In this document: piece by piece, positions 54,322 through 63,834 of the stretch
Numbering within the stretch: position 1 is the stretch's first letter
Layout of the letters: every line of letters starts with the position of its first letter
Source: Petralouisia muris
Lineage (GTDB): Bacteria; Bacillota; Clostridia; Lachnospirales; Lachnospiraceae
Assembly: GCF_004793545.1 (NCBI RefSeq)
Contig: NZ_SRYA01000004.1
Coordinates: forward strand, 62,001 to 126,000
Direction: 5' to 3'
Length of the DNA: 64,000 bases
Made by a program: the position numbers and the translations under genes
Notes under the pieces: generated by a model
What the model was told of the DNA's origin: nothing
Seen by the model: only the letters and a program-made list of their open reading frames with translations
Database searches by the model: none

Positions 54322-54350
54322 ATTATATTTCATTCTTTTCATAAAGTAAA
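54322..54350 (-). promoter_or_regulatory. Promoter of rdrAB
   Basis: Minus strand TTTACT (54350-54345), 17-base spacer, TATAAT (54327-54322). It lies in a 346-base gap and leaves a leader of about 180 bases that holds no gene. Confidence 0.6.
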
Positions 54351-54361
54351 CAATTTATATG

Positions 54362-54380
54362 ATTACTCCGGCGGTTAAAT
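54362..54380. repeat. Shared intergenic repeat, second copy
   Basis: ATTACTCCGGCGGTTAAAT, one base different from 34282-34300; AATTTT follows in both at about the same distance. Confidence 0.55.
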
Positions 54381-54393
54381 ATCAATGAATTTT

Positions 54394-54420
54394 GCAGATA
54401 TCGAAAACCAGGATATCTGC
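54394..54420 (-). terminator. Hairpin downstream of ABC exporter gene
   Basis: GCAGATATC (54394-54402) and GATATCTGC (54412-54420) form a perfect 9-bp stem with a 9-base loop, 65 bases after the exporter stop. Confidence 0.6.
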
Positions 54421-54484
54421 CATTCTAAAGATGACGTTCATAGCTAACTGATGCTCTGCATAAGGTCTACTGCATCCACAGTGA

Positions 54485-55894
54485 CTATCCGCTCATTACC
54501 AGACATTTGCCGTTTTCCAAACAATACACTCGATCCATGCCTTCTAAATGCTCCCGATTATGGGTAATTACAATCAGCGTCTTCCCTTCTGTCTGATGTA
54601 TCAAAAAATCATGCAGCTGGGCGTCGGATTCCCCGTCATACCCGGCTGTCGCTTCATCCAGAACAATAATGGGCGCCTCCTTTGCCATGGCCCGGGCCAC
54701 CGCAATCTTCTTCCGCTCGCCCCCTGACAGCATAGAGCCGTTCTGGCCAATGACGCTGTCTTCCTTCTTTGGCAGTTTTGCAATAAATTTATCTGCGCCG
54801 CTTTTTTCACAGGCCTTGAGGAACGCTTCCTGATCCGTCCGAGAATCCAAATCAATGTTTTCCCTTACAGTTTTGCTGAACAGGTAAGGAGCCTGATCCA
54901 TCTTTAATTTTCCCGCGTCGGGCTCTTCCTCCAGCTCAAAGATCTGGAACAGCCGTTTGGCGGAAGGGATGATTGTGGAAAAAAATATTCGAAGATTCAG
55001 CAAAGCCATAATCGGGTTGGTCACATAACCGCTGTAGGAAATAAAAGCGAACACTCCGCCTAACGACAGGCGGCCCTCTATGATCTGCATTCCTCCCAGA
55101 ATATACAAAAGCCCAGTGACGCCCCAGCTTAACGCCGCCTCAATGCTGTTGTTTACGCTCTCCAACAACGCTTCCTTTTGATGCAGGTTCAGCAATTCCT
55201 GCTGCCGCCTTTGGAATTCCTCCCACCGCTTCTGGTAAAGGCCCCACAATTTTATTTCCTTAATTCCGCCCACATTTTCACTGAACCATCCCGTGAAATC
55301 GCTTAACTTCTCCAGACGCTCTTGGGTCCATTTCCTTGTCTTTTTGGAAAACAGGCTGACAATCGCGCACTTTACCGGCACAATCAGCATTACAATAAGA
55401 GTCAGCCTCCAGCTTATGACAAACAGCCCCACCAGGCTGCTGGCAATACGGAAAAGGTATTCAATGGCAAACCCGAAAAACCGATCTGTGATCAAAGCGG
55501 CGTTTGATGTGTCCACGCGCATATTGTCTATAATCTCCGCGCTGCTCTTTTCCGTAAAATAAGATATTTTTAAACGCATCAGCTTTTGGAATCCCCGGGA
55601 AATCAAAGAAAAATAGAACGCGTTATGGATACGCACAAACATCCAGGACTGCAGCAAAGATATAAGCTCTCCCGCAACGACCAACAGAAATATAAGGAGC
55701 GTCATCTTTACCGTTGCCGAAAGATTCATTTCCAGAAGCCCCTGATCCGTCAGCCTGCTAATCAGCAAGGGCTGTAAAAAAACAATGCCGGAAGAAGCAA
55801 TCAGACACAGTAAAATGGCGGCCAGGTATAATTTATAGGGTTTCAGCAGCGCCAACAGTTTTCCTAAATAATAAGAATCTTTCCTTTTGTTCAT
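54485..55894 (-). CDS. ABC exporter half-transporter lacking Walker A
   Basis: 469 residues; intact homologues have about 560-600. Six transmembrane helices with an ABC type-1 exporter domain occupy residues 1-310. The nucleotide-binding domain then runs ELEEEPDAGKLKMD directly into QAPYLFSKTVRENIDLD (junction near 334). About 90 residues that normally hold the first beta strands, Walker A and the Q-loop start are missing, while signature LSGGERKK, Walker B IIVLDEATAGYDG and H-loop ITHNRE remain. The frame is preserved. It cannot bind ATP in the usual way unless it pairs with an intact partner. It is the last gene of the peptide/protease/permease cluster. Confidence 0.85.
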   Translation of the reverse strand: MNKRKDSYYLGKLLALLKPYKLYLAAILLCLIASSGIVFLQPLLISRLTDQGLLEMNLSATVKMTLLIFLLVVAGELISLLQSWMFVRIHNAFYFSLISRGFQKLMRLKISYFTEKSSAEIIDNMRVDTSNAALITDRFFGFAIEYLFRIASSLVGLFVISWRLTLIVMLIVPVKCAIVSLFSKKTRKWTQERLEKLSDFTGWFSENVGGIKEIKLWGLYQKRWEEFQRRQQELLNLHQKEALLESVNNSIEAALSWGVTGLLYILGGMQIIEGRLSLGGVFAFISYSGYVTNPIMALLNLRIFFSTIIPSAKRLFQIFELEEEPDAGKLKMDQAPYLFSKTVRENIDLDSRTDQEAFLKACEKSGADKFIAKLPKKEDSVIGQNGSMLSGGERKKIAVARAMAKEAPIIVLDEATAGYDGESDAQLHDFLIHQTEGKTLIVITHNREHLEGMDRVYCLENGKCLVMSG

Positions 55895-55910
55895 TCTAAA
55901 ACCTCATCTC

Positions 55911-57065
55911 CTACAAAATCTTCCGAACAATCCATTCAGCCAGATTCCTGTCCTTTTTATCATCAAGCGCAATGATTTGATCCATTCCCTTCATAAATTC
56001 CGGATCCGCGCTGTGTTCTTCCATAAAAAAAATGATTAAGCCGTTATTTCTGAAATATAAGCTGTAATAATGCAGATCCTCCTGGACTTTACTAAGGGAC
56101 AGCGGAAAAATGTTTTTTTCAAAGCTGTTCTTCTTTTCCCAGTCGGCTGCGCAGATGCAGGAATAACCCTTTTCCTCAAACCGCAGCACAATATCTTCCA
56201 ATGCCGATTTGAGTTTTTCCTCTATGCTTTCCTGGTAAACCACCGTTATTTTCGGTATTGGATCCTCTATGTAAGACATCGGAGACGGAATTTTGCCTTC
56301 CACAGTATGGCCCGCCTGGCGGTTGGCAAAGCAGAATGGAACTTCACTGGCAAAACCTCCGTTTTCCAAAAAACATTCCAAAATCTCCGTTTTCCCCATT
56401 TTTCCATTCCTCTGTAACATGGAACATATAAACGCGGCTATGTAAGGCAGCGCAACGCTATTGGACACCCCATACTCCTCCCCCAGCCATTCACTGTATC
56501 GCTCCATCACACAGGAAGTTTCATAATTCCCTTCCAAATCTATGCCGTCCTTCGGATCCCGAATGGCTTTTATTCCATAAACATCGCCTTTTTTTACGCC
56601 GATTGCACCCTCATAACAGGCAGGATAAGTAATCTCAAAAGCGTTGGAAGCCGCTGCAAGCAGTATGGTTCCCTGATCCTTCGCCCTATTCAGAAACGGC
56701 AGGAGCCTTTTCGCATACGCCGGAATCTTTACGCCGATGCTCATCAAAACCACATCCATCTTTTTGACCACGCACCACTTCAGCGCAGCGCAGAACTCAC
56801 TAAGCTCCTGGCCGCGGTTCCGGTTCAGGATGGAAACGCTGAATATACGGCAATCCGCAGCATGGTTTTTTTCCAAAAATTCCAGCAAAAGAGCCGTGCA
56901 CAGCGTGCCATGGGATTCCAGTTCCCCCTCCGGCTCAAGAAACTGGGGAACGCAGGTTCCGTCCAGAACTTGCCGGCAGTCCACTGCAGCTTTTTTATGG
57001 GGCAGAAGAATTTCTAACAATTCCCCGTTCACTCCGTTGTCAATGACCGCTATTTTTAATTTCAA
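55911..57065 (-). CDS. Subtilisin-like S8 serine protease, probable peptide maturase
   Basis: About 384 residues from TTG 57065, with AAGGGA 7 bases upstream; an earlier TTG at 57119 has no ribosome site. The catalytic triad is present in divergent boxes: Asp in AVIDNGVNGE (near 9), His in ELESHGTLCTALL (near 52), and Ser in YGVSNSVALPYIAAFI (near 198). The oxyanion Asn is in LAAASNAFEITYPA. There is no signal peptide or propeptide, so it acts in the cytoplasm. The C-terminal ~130 residues are not recognised. Cytoplasmic subtilases of this sort often accompany Cys-rich modified-peptide genes and ABC exporters in Clostridia, here present on both sides. Leader removal is the inferred role. Confidence 0.8.
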   Translation of the reverse strand: MKLKIAVIDNGVNGELLEILLPHKKAAVDCRQVLDGTCVPQFLEPEGELESHGTLCTALLLEFLEKNHAADCRIFSVSILNRNRGQELSEFCAALKWCVVKKMDVVLMSIGVKIPAYAKRLLPFLNRAKDQGTILLAAASNAFEITYPACYEGAIGVKKGDVYGIKAIRDPKDGIDLEGNYETSCVMERYSEWLGEEYGVSNSVALPYIAAFICSMLQRNGKMGKTEILECFLENGGFASEVPFCFANRQAGHTVEGKIPSPMSYIEDPIPKITVVYQESIEEKLKSALEDIVLRFEEKGYSCICAADWEKKNSFEKNIFPLSLSKVQEDLHYYSLYFRNNGLIIFFMEEHSADPEFMKGMDQIIALDDKKDRNLAEWIVRKIL

Positions 57066-57128
57066 TGACAGTCCCTTCTTTCCACGTATACACAGGCAAT
57101 CCCTGCAGCCCTGCCACAAAACTGTTTG

Positions 57129-58997
57129 CTATTCTTCTTCTCGCATACCCAGCAATTGAATCGGATTCACCTTTAAGTTCCTCCCGATCAAAAGCAGGGA
57201 CATTGCAAACATGCCCAGCACTTCCGTACTTACCGCAAAAACAATGCTGTTCCTTACAATGTCCTGGTTTGCGGCCACAGACAATTCCTCATCTTCATTC
57301 CCTACAATCCCTTTGGAATACATGGCGCTGAAATAATCCTCCTCCAGGGACGCAGCCTTCAGCATCCTTTCATTGGCGATTCCCCCAACGGCTCCTCCCA
57401 TGCAGGCGGCAATCATTGTGAGAATCATAATCCCTGTCAGCAGCGACGTCCTGCATTCCCTCCGGGACATTCCCAACGCCCGTTCAATGGCGGTGCGCCT
57501 TCTCTGCCTGATAATGGCAGAGTACAGTAAGAATGCGCCGCTTGCAATCACCGACACAAAACCCACCAGGAATATGATGACGGCTATGGTCTGCAGGTTA
57601 TTCATCTGGGAAGCGAAACGCTCATATCCTTTGTCATCGAAAGTCACTTCCAGAAGGGAAGACTCCGGAAGTTTGGAGAATTCCTTATAAAAATCATTGA
57701 TTCCGCCGTTCTCTATCTGGAAAGACGCATTGTATCCCCGCATGGGGCCTTCTGCAATGACATTCCTTACATCCTCTTCTGGAACGGATGCGCTTGGGAT
57801 GATGATTTCATCCGACGCAAACTCATGCAGACTCTCGCCTCCTGTGGATTGGACGGAATAAATACCCTTAATGGCATAATCCGCTTCATAAAACACATCG
57901 CACTTCCCACCTTCCGGAGTTAAAATGTCTGTCCGGAACATTCCGGCTATCATCCCGCCTGTAGATATAACATTCTCCATCGTTGAACATTTCGCGTCTG
58001 TAAAATACATTTGCAGCCTGATTTTCTGCCCTATTTGGAGATTATTTAATTTGGCGAACGTCTGGGAAACCAGGCACGCCTTGGAACCATCGCTATATTC
58101 TTCCGGGCTGATATCCTCCCCTTCTGCAACAGCGGCCCGGCCCTCATGAAAGGGACTTAAAAGCTCCGTGCCGGCTGTTGGCGTAACAGGCACCGCCCTA
58201 CACGACAGTTTCTCTATTTCATCAATGAAATTTCCCCACATTGCGCCTATGTCCGTGCTCCGGAAATCAGCATCCATTTCTCCCCAGTCAAGCGTCCGCT
58301 CCTTACCCAATGATATTGTTATTGGGACATATTCAACGACGCCTGCTTCCTTTGAATGCTTATCCATAACATTCCACATTGAAAAGGCGATATACCTTTT
58401 TCCAGCCCCTAAAGGCTCTGGATTTTCCTTATAATGATCGCAAAAAGTAATTGTTTTTCCCACCAGAGACGGATTCCCATCTCCCCAATAAACTTTTTTC
58501 ACTTCCACTTCCACCGGACCGTCTGGAACACAGTCTTCCAATGGGGAAAATTCCATCACCAAAGCACTGCCGCTTACATCACTTGCTCCTCCCGCAACGC
58601 TGGCTCCGTATGGCGTGATAAAGTCAGGGGAAACAGCGCCATAAAAGGGCCGTTTCTCTAATTCATGTATATATGCAACATCAAGATGATTCAAGATGTC
58701 CTCATCCAATATCTGAGTATAGTTTGAGCTTTCTGTCATCTTGTACTTCTGCAATGCGGCATCCCATCTCTTATCCATTGTCATGCTGTCCGGTTTTTGG
58801 GTCACAGTCCCAACGGTAGTGAAACTGTCTTTCATCCGGTGGATGTTATCCTGAACCCCCATCCACAGGCTGCATCCTAATGTGAAGAAAACAGTGCCAA
58901 GCATAATAATGCAGAAAAATAAAATGCTCATCCACTTTTTCCGGAATAATTGTTTCATGCTGTTTTTCATACAATCATTTTTAATCATCTTTATCAC
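57129..58997 (-). CDS. FtsX/MacB-type ABC transporter permease, copy 1
   Basis: About 620 residues. A single helix near the N-terminus (SILFFCIIMLGTVFFTLGCS, about 24-44) is followed by a large extracellular domain (about 50-465). Three C-terminal helices follow (around 470-490 VIIFLVGFVSVIASGAFLLY; 525-545; 590-610), the four-helix layout of MacB/FtsX permeases. The C-terminus is NPIQLLGMREEE. It is the third of three tandem paralogs in transcription order; the stop is 63 bases before the protease start and the gene starts 16 bases after copy 2. Its ATPase partner is not obvious, because the only nearby ABC protein is a type 1 exporter without Walker A. Confidence 0.88.
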   Translation of the reverse strand: MIKMIKNDCMKNSMKQLFRKKWMSILFFCIIMLGTVFFTLGCSLWMGVQDNIHRMKDSFTTVGTVTQKPDSMTMDKRWDAALQKYKMTESSNYTQILDEDILNHLDVAYIHELEKRPFYGAVSPDFITPYGASVAGGASDVSGSALVMEFSPLEDCVPDGPVEVEVKKVYWGDGNPSLVGKTITFCDHYKENPEPLGAGKRYIAFSMWNVMDKHSKEAGVVEYVPITISLGKERTLDWGEMDADFRSTDIGAMWGNFIDEIEKLSCRAVPVTPTAGTELLSPFHEGRAAVAEGEDISPEEYSDGSKACLVSQTFAKLNNLQIGQKIRLQMYFTDAKCSTMENVISTGGMIAGMFRTDILTPEGGKCDVFYEADYAIKGIYSVQSTGGESLHEFASDEIIIPSASVPEEDVRNVIAEGPMRGYNASFQIENGGINDFYKEFSKLPESSLLEVTFDDKGYERFASQMNNLQTIAVIIFLVGFVSVIASGAFLLYSAIIRQRRRTAIERALGMSRRECRTSLLTGIMILTMIAACMGGAVGGIANERMLKAASLEEDYFSAMYSKGIVGNEDEELSVAANQDIVRNSIVFAVSTEVLGMFAMSLLLIGRNLKVNPIQLLGMREEE

Positions 58998-59013
58998 GCT
59001 TCTCTCACAATGC

Positions 59014-60849
59014 CTATTCTTCCTCCCTCACGCCCAACAATTGAATTGGATTCACCTTTAAGTTCCTCCCGATCAAAAACAGAGACATTGCAAACACGCC
59101 CAGCACTTCTGCGCTAACTGCAAATACAATGCTGTTCCTTACAATATTCTGGTTAACAGCTATAGACATTTCTTCGTCTTTATTCCCTGCAATCCCCTTG
59201 GAATACATGGAACTGAAATAATCTTCCTCCAGAGACGCCGTATTCAGCATCTTTTCATTGGCGATTCCCCCAATGGTTCCTCCAACACAGGCGGCAATGA
59301 TGGTCAAAAGCATAATTCCCGTCAGCAGGGATGCCTTGCATTCCCTCCGGGACATTCCCAATGCCCGTTCAATGGCGGTGCGCTTTCTCTGTTTGATAAT
59401 GGCCGAATACAGTAAAAATGCGCTGCTGGCCACCACTGACACGAAACCCACCAGGAATATAATGATGGCTATGGTCTGCATGTTGTTCATCTGGGAAGCA
59501 AAACGCTCATATCCTTTGTCATCAAAAGTTATTTCCAGAAGGGAAGATTCCGGAAGCTTGGAGAACTCCTTGTAAAAGTCGTTGATTCCTCCATTTTCTA
59601 TCTGAAACGATGCGTTATAGCCCTGCATGGGGCCTTCTGCAATGACATTCCTGACCTTCTCTTCTGGAACGGATGCGCTTGGAATGATAATTTCATCTGT
59701 CACTAGTTCATACAGATTCCATCCTGCTGAATTATATAAATATATCCCTTTAATGATATAATCCGATTCAAAAAACACATCATATTTTTGCCCTTCGGGA
59801 GTTAAAATATCCAGCCGAGACATTCCTCCACCTTCTGATGCCACCAATACGTTAGAATTTTCATAATCTGTAAAAAACATTTGTAATTTAACTTTATCCC
59901 CTACTTTGAGATTATTTAATTTGGCAAACGTCTGGGAAATCAGACATACCTTTGAGCCGTCTTCATACTCATCGCCGCTGATGGCTTCTCCTTCCACGAT
60001 AGAGGCCTGTCCGTCATGAAAAGGGCTTAAAAGTTCAATATTTTCTGTCGGTGTGACCGGCACTGTTTCAAATGTCAATTTGTTTAATTCATCAATAAGA
60101 TTCTGCCATACCGCTCCTTCTTCCGTATTCCAAAAACCTGCGCTTACTTCCTGCCAGCGCAGCGATGGTTTCCAGTCTGGAAAAACTGCCGCTGGAACAT
60201 ATTCCAAGGGATATTCTTCCTCTATACGGGTATCGCCATAAATATTCATTCCCAGAAACGCAATATATGTCTTACCTGCTTCTAATGGCTCCGTCTCTTC
60301 CCTGTAATGGTCACAAAACCAAATCTCCTTTCCAACCATGGAAGGCTCCCCATCTCCCCAATAAACATTTTTTATCTCTACCTTCACCGGAGAGCTTGGG
60401 AGACTGTTTTCAAGAGGTGAAAATTCCACTAATGATGAAGTGGAGCCGGCGCCATCCCTTGTTAATGCGCCTGTGATAAAATCAGGGGAAACCGCACCGT
60501 AAAACGGCCTGCGTTCCACTTTGTTTATATATGTAACGTCCAAGCTGTTTAATAACTCTTCATCCAGAATCTGCGTATAACTTGCTCTTTCCGTTATTTT
60601 ATATTTTTGCAGTTCCGCATCCCATTCTTGCTCCGTCACCATGCTGTCCGGCTTCTGCGTCACAGTCCCTATGGTGGTAAAGCTATCCTTCATCTGGTTT
60701 ATGGAATCCTGGACCCCCATCCACAAACTGCATCCTAATGTGAAGAAAACAGTTCCAAGCATAATAATGCAGAAAAATAAAATGCTCATCCACTTTTTCC
60801 GAAACAATTGTTTTATGCTGTTTTTCAAATAATCATTTTTCCTTATCAT
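59014..60849 (-). CDS. FtsX/MacB-type ABC transporter permease, copy 2
   Basis: 611 residues with the same layout as copies 1 and 3: N-terminal helix, ~415-residue extracellular domain (containing FYGAVSPDFITG and the YNASFQIENGGINDFYKEFS segment), and three C-terminal helices ending NPIQLLGVREEE. The N-terminal half is very close to copy 3 and the C-terminal half is more diverged from copies 1 and 3 than these are from each other. In the run GGGGGTCC (minus strand) after LWMG it has five G, keeping the frame intact. Expected at the membrane, probably exporting or sensing peptides. Confidence 0.88.
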   Translation of the reverse strand: MIRKNDYLKNSIKQLFRKKWMSILFFCIIMLGTVFFTLGCSLWMGVQDSINQMKDSFTTIGTVTQKPDSMVTEQEWDAELQKYKITERASYTQILDEELLNSLDVTYINKVERRPFYGAVSPDFITGALTRDGAGSTSSLVEFSPLENSLPSSPVKVEIKNVYWGDGEPSMVGKEIWFCDHYREETEPLEAGKTYIAFLGMNIYGDTRIEEEYPLEYVPAAVFPDWKPSLRWQEVSAGFWNTEEGAVWQNLIDELNKLTFETVPVTPTENIELLSPFHDGQASIVEGEAISGDEYEDGSKVCLISQTFAKLNNLKVGDKVKLQMFFTDYENSNVLVASEGGGMSRLDILTPEGQKYDVFFESDYIIKGIYLYNSAGWNLYELVTDEIIIPSASVPEEKVRNVIAEGPMQGYNASFQIENGGINDFYKEFSKLPESSLLEITFDDKGYERFASQMNNMQTIAIIIFLVGFVSVVASSAFLLYSAIIKQRKRTAIERALGMSRRECKASLLTGIMLLTIIAACVGGTIGGIANEKMLNTASLEEDYFSSMYSKGIAGNKDEEMSIAVNQNIVRNSIVFAVSAEVLGVFAMSLFLIGRNLKVNPIQLLGVREEE

Positions 60850-60996
60850 AATTACGCCTTCTCTATTCTTTTACAGTTTATCTACCGTCTGTACAAAAAG
60901 ATTTTTCTTTCCATTAACTTTTCAATGATAAAATAGCATATATCTTGTCGGTTGCCCAGGCACCTACACAACAAAAACCCGAACCACAAATTCCTT

Positions 60997-62809
60997 TTAT
61001 TCTTCCTCCCTCGCGCCCAACAATTGAATCGGATTCACCTTTAAGTTCCTCCCGATCAAAAGCAGGGACATTGCAAACATGCCCAGCACTTCCGTACTTA
61101 CCGCAAAAACAATGCTGTTCCTTACAATGTCCTGGTTTGCGGCCACAGACAATTCCCCATTTTCATTCCCTACAATCCCTTTGGAATACATGGTATTGAA
61201 ATAATCCTCTTCCAGGGACGCAGCGTTCAGCATCCTTTCATTGGCGATTCCCCCAACGGCTCCTCCCATGCAGGCGGCAATAACTGTGAGAATCATAATC
61301 CCTGCCAGCAGCGACGTCCTGCATTCCCTCCGGGACATTCCCAACGCCCGTTCAATGGCGGTGCGCCTTCTCTGCCTGATAATGGCAGAGTACAGTAAGA
61401 ATGCGCCGCTTGCAATCACAGACACGAAACCTACCAGGAATATGATGACGGCTATGGTCTGCAGGTTATTCATCTGGGAAGCGAACCGCTCATATCCTTT
61501 GTCATCAAAAGTCACTTCCAGAAGGGAAGACTCCGGCAGTTTGGAGAATTCCTCATAAAAATCATTGATTCCGCCGTTCTCTATCTGGAAGGACGCATTG
61601 TATCCCCGCATGGGGCCTTCTGCAATGACATTCCTTACATCTTCTTCCGGAACGGATGCGCTTGGGATGATGATTTCATCCGTTACAAGTTCATACAAGT
61701 CCCGGCCTGTGGAACGATGCAAGTAAATTCCCTTAATGTCATAATCCGCTTCGAAAAATACGTCATATTTTTGCCCTTCGGGAGTTAAAATATCCAGCCG
61801 AGACATTCCTCCACCTTCTGATGCCACTGCTACTTTTGAATATTCATAATCTGTAAAAAACAACTGTAATCTGATTTTATCCCCAACTTTGAAATTATTT
61901 AATTTAGCAAATGTCTGGGAAACCAGGCATACCTTTGAACCTTCTTCATACTCATCACTGCTGATTGCTTCCCCTTTTGCAATGTAAGCCTGTCCATCAT
62001 GAAAAGGGCTTAAAAGCTCAATGTTTTCCGTCGGCGTAACCGGCACTGTCTCAAATGTCAGTTTGTTCAATTCATCAATAAGATTCTGCCAGGCTTCTCC
62101 TTCTTCCGTATTCCAGAAGCCTGCGCCCACTTCCTCCCAGCAAAGCAATGGATCTCTGTCTCGAAAGACTGCCACTGGAACATATTCCCATGGATATTCT
62201 TCCCCTGTGCGGGTATCGGATACGTTCACTTCCAGAAATGAAATATATGTTTTGCCCTCCTCTAAAGGCTCCGTCTCTTCCCTGTAATGGTCACAAAACC
62301 ATACCGTCTTTCCAACCATTGATGGTTCCCCATCTCCCCAGTAAACATTGTTCAGTTTCACCTTTACCGGAACGTTTGGAACACTGTCTTCCAACGGAGA
62401 AAATTCCACTAATAGTGAAAAATGCCCAACTCCTTCCCTTGCTAATGTGCCAGTAATAAAATCAGGAGAAACTGCGCCGTAAAACGGCCTGCGTTCCACT
62501 TTGTTTATATATGTAACGTCCAAGCTGTTTAATAACTCTTCATCCAGAATCTGCGTATAACTTGCTCTTTCCGTTATTTTATATTTTTGCAGCTCTGCAT
62601 TCCATTTTCGTTCCGTCACCATGCTGTCCGGCTTCTGCGTCACAGTCCCTATGGTGGTAAAGCTATCCTTCATCTGGTTTATGGAGTCCTGGACCCCCCA
62701 TCCACAGGCTGCATCCTAATGTGAAGAAAACAGTTCCAAGCATAATAATGCAGAAAAATAAAATGCTCATCCACTTTTTCCGAAACAATTGTTTTATACT
62801 ATTTTTCAT
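60997..62809 (-). pseudogene. FtsX/MacB-type ABC transporter permease, copy 3, frameshifted (possibly phase-variable)
   Basis: The natural start is the ATG at 62809 (MKNSIKQLFRKKWMSILFF). At 62694-62699 the plus strand has six C (six G in the gene) where copies 1 and 2 have five, so the frame shifts after LWMG and stops about 10 codons later. The rest of the protein reads openly from about 62690 to the stop at 60997 (558 residues from the in-frame MKDSFTTIGTV). All other features, including four helices and the LLGAREEE C-terminus, are preserved. It may be a slipped-strand phase variation, a recent mutation or a sequencing error. Confidence 0.8.
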
Positions 62810-62869
62810 AAAATCATTCTCTTCATCATAATCACATAATACTTAAGCTATTAACATTATATCTATAAA

Positions 62870-63490
62870 CAAGCAAATTTAGAAAATTGCACAATGAATT
62901 TATGCCACCAAAGCCAAAATTTCCTCAAAAAGGATGTTCCTCGCTCCGCACTGACAGATAAAAAGGAGCCGTTCTTTCTGAATATGGCTATAAATATAAG
63001 CATAGCCTTCCTCAAAGGACATAGTCTCCCCACATCCAGTACATGCATCAGATGTGCAGTGCCATCAGCAGCCAGTACCTCCGGATTCCCTCTGATAAAC
63101 GGACCTGATACCTGCCAAATGCCAGTTTGTCCTTGGCCTGACGGAAAAATACCTCCACCGGTCATTGCAGGAGAGCATGGCTGCCACGGCCTGATGCCCA
63201 TAGCCCTTGGGCTTCCTTATAGATGAACTGGATGACAGTACCTTTCAGTATGTCTTCCAGTCTGACATCATCCCATTTTCCTTTATTAAGAAAATGAGCA
63301 GCCGTGGTACAGTGGCAGGTGCTGCATTTTCAAAATCAATAGTCTTTCCATGATATCCAAGCGAAAAGGCAGATATCAGTATGTCCATGATATGTTTCAT
63401 AGCCGTCTGGGGGCTGACTCGGCATAAATTTAACTTTTTAAAGCAGTTGTAAAATAGCTTTGAATGGTATATACTGCTTTCTATAAGACA
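62870..63490 (-). pseudogene. Decayed DDE-type IS transposase
   Basis: Fragments of one transposase appear in several frames in the right order. Near 63400 a frame reads MKHIMDILISAFSLGYHGKTI. Near 63280 another has AAHFLNKGKWDDVRLEDILK and VIQFIYKEA. Near 63200 GYGHQAVAAMLSCN, and near 63000-62900 SFEEGYAYIYSHIQKERLLF. The order and motifs match clostridial IS4/IS701-like transposases of about 430 residues. At least one internal deletion and several frameshifts make it inactive. No clear terminal inverted repeats were found. It separates the Cys-rich peptide gene from the FtsX-type genes. Confidence 0.65.
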
Positions 63491-63535
63491 TCATCCTTTG
63501 CAGGTTATTGTTTTGGTCAAGAACAGTATACACTC

Positions 63536-63558
63536 AAAAAGACATGGTGTCTTTTTTT
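63536..63558 (+). terminator. Terminator-like hairpin
   Basis: AAAAAGACA and TGTCTTTTTTT with a TGG loop; works on either strand. Confidence 0.6.
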
Positions 63559-63834
63559 ATCCATTTGAGACATCTTTGGTAAAAATTCAAATTTGCTCAT
63601 TTATAGATTATACTCTAAACTTAATACTCAGACTTCATAATTATCATCTACTATTTTTTATGAAGCCTGAGTAAGTCATACACATCAAACATAAACTTCT
63701 TGGAATTAAAAATTTCCTAAACTATAATTATCCTGTTACAAAATATTTTTTCTTTTCTATGCTTAAGTATTTTTATCACTACATTAAAAATTTTTTGTTA
63801 TATATACAATTTAAATAACTGCTATTCTTTAATT
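63559..63834. other. AT-rich intergenic region with hairpin
   Basis: No gene. ACTCAGACTTCATAA (63626-63640) pairs with TTATGAAGCCTGAGT (63658-63672) with one mismatch, about 165 bases after the stop of the Cys-rich peptide gene; possible terminator or IS-end relic. Confidence 0.5.

Noticed and set aside
62863-63201. 112-residue minus-strand frame as a gene
   Set aside because: It runs across fragments of a transposase read in the wrong frame.
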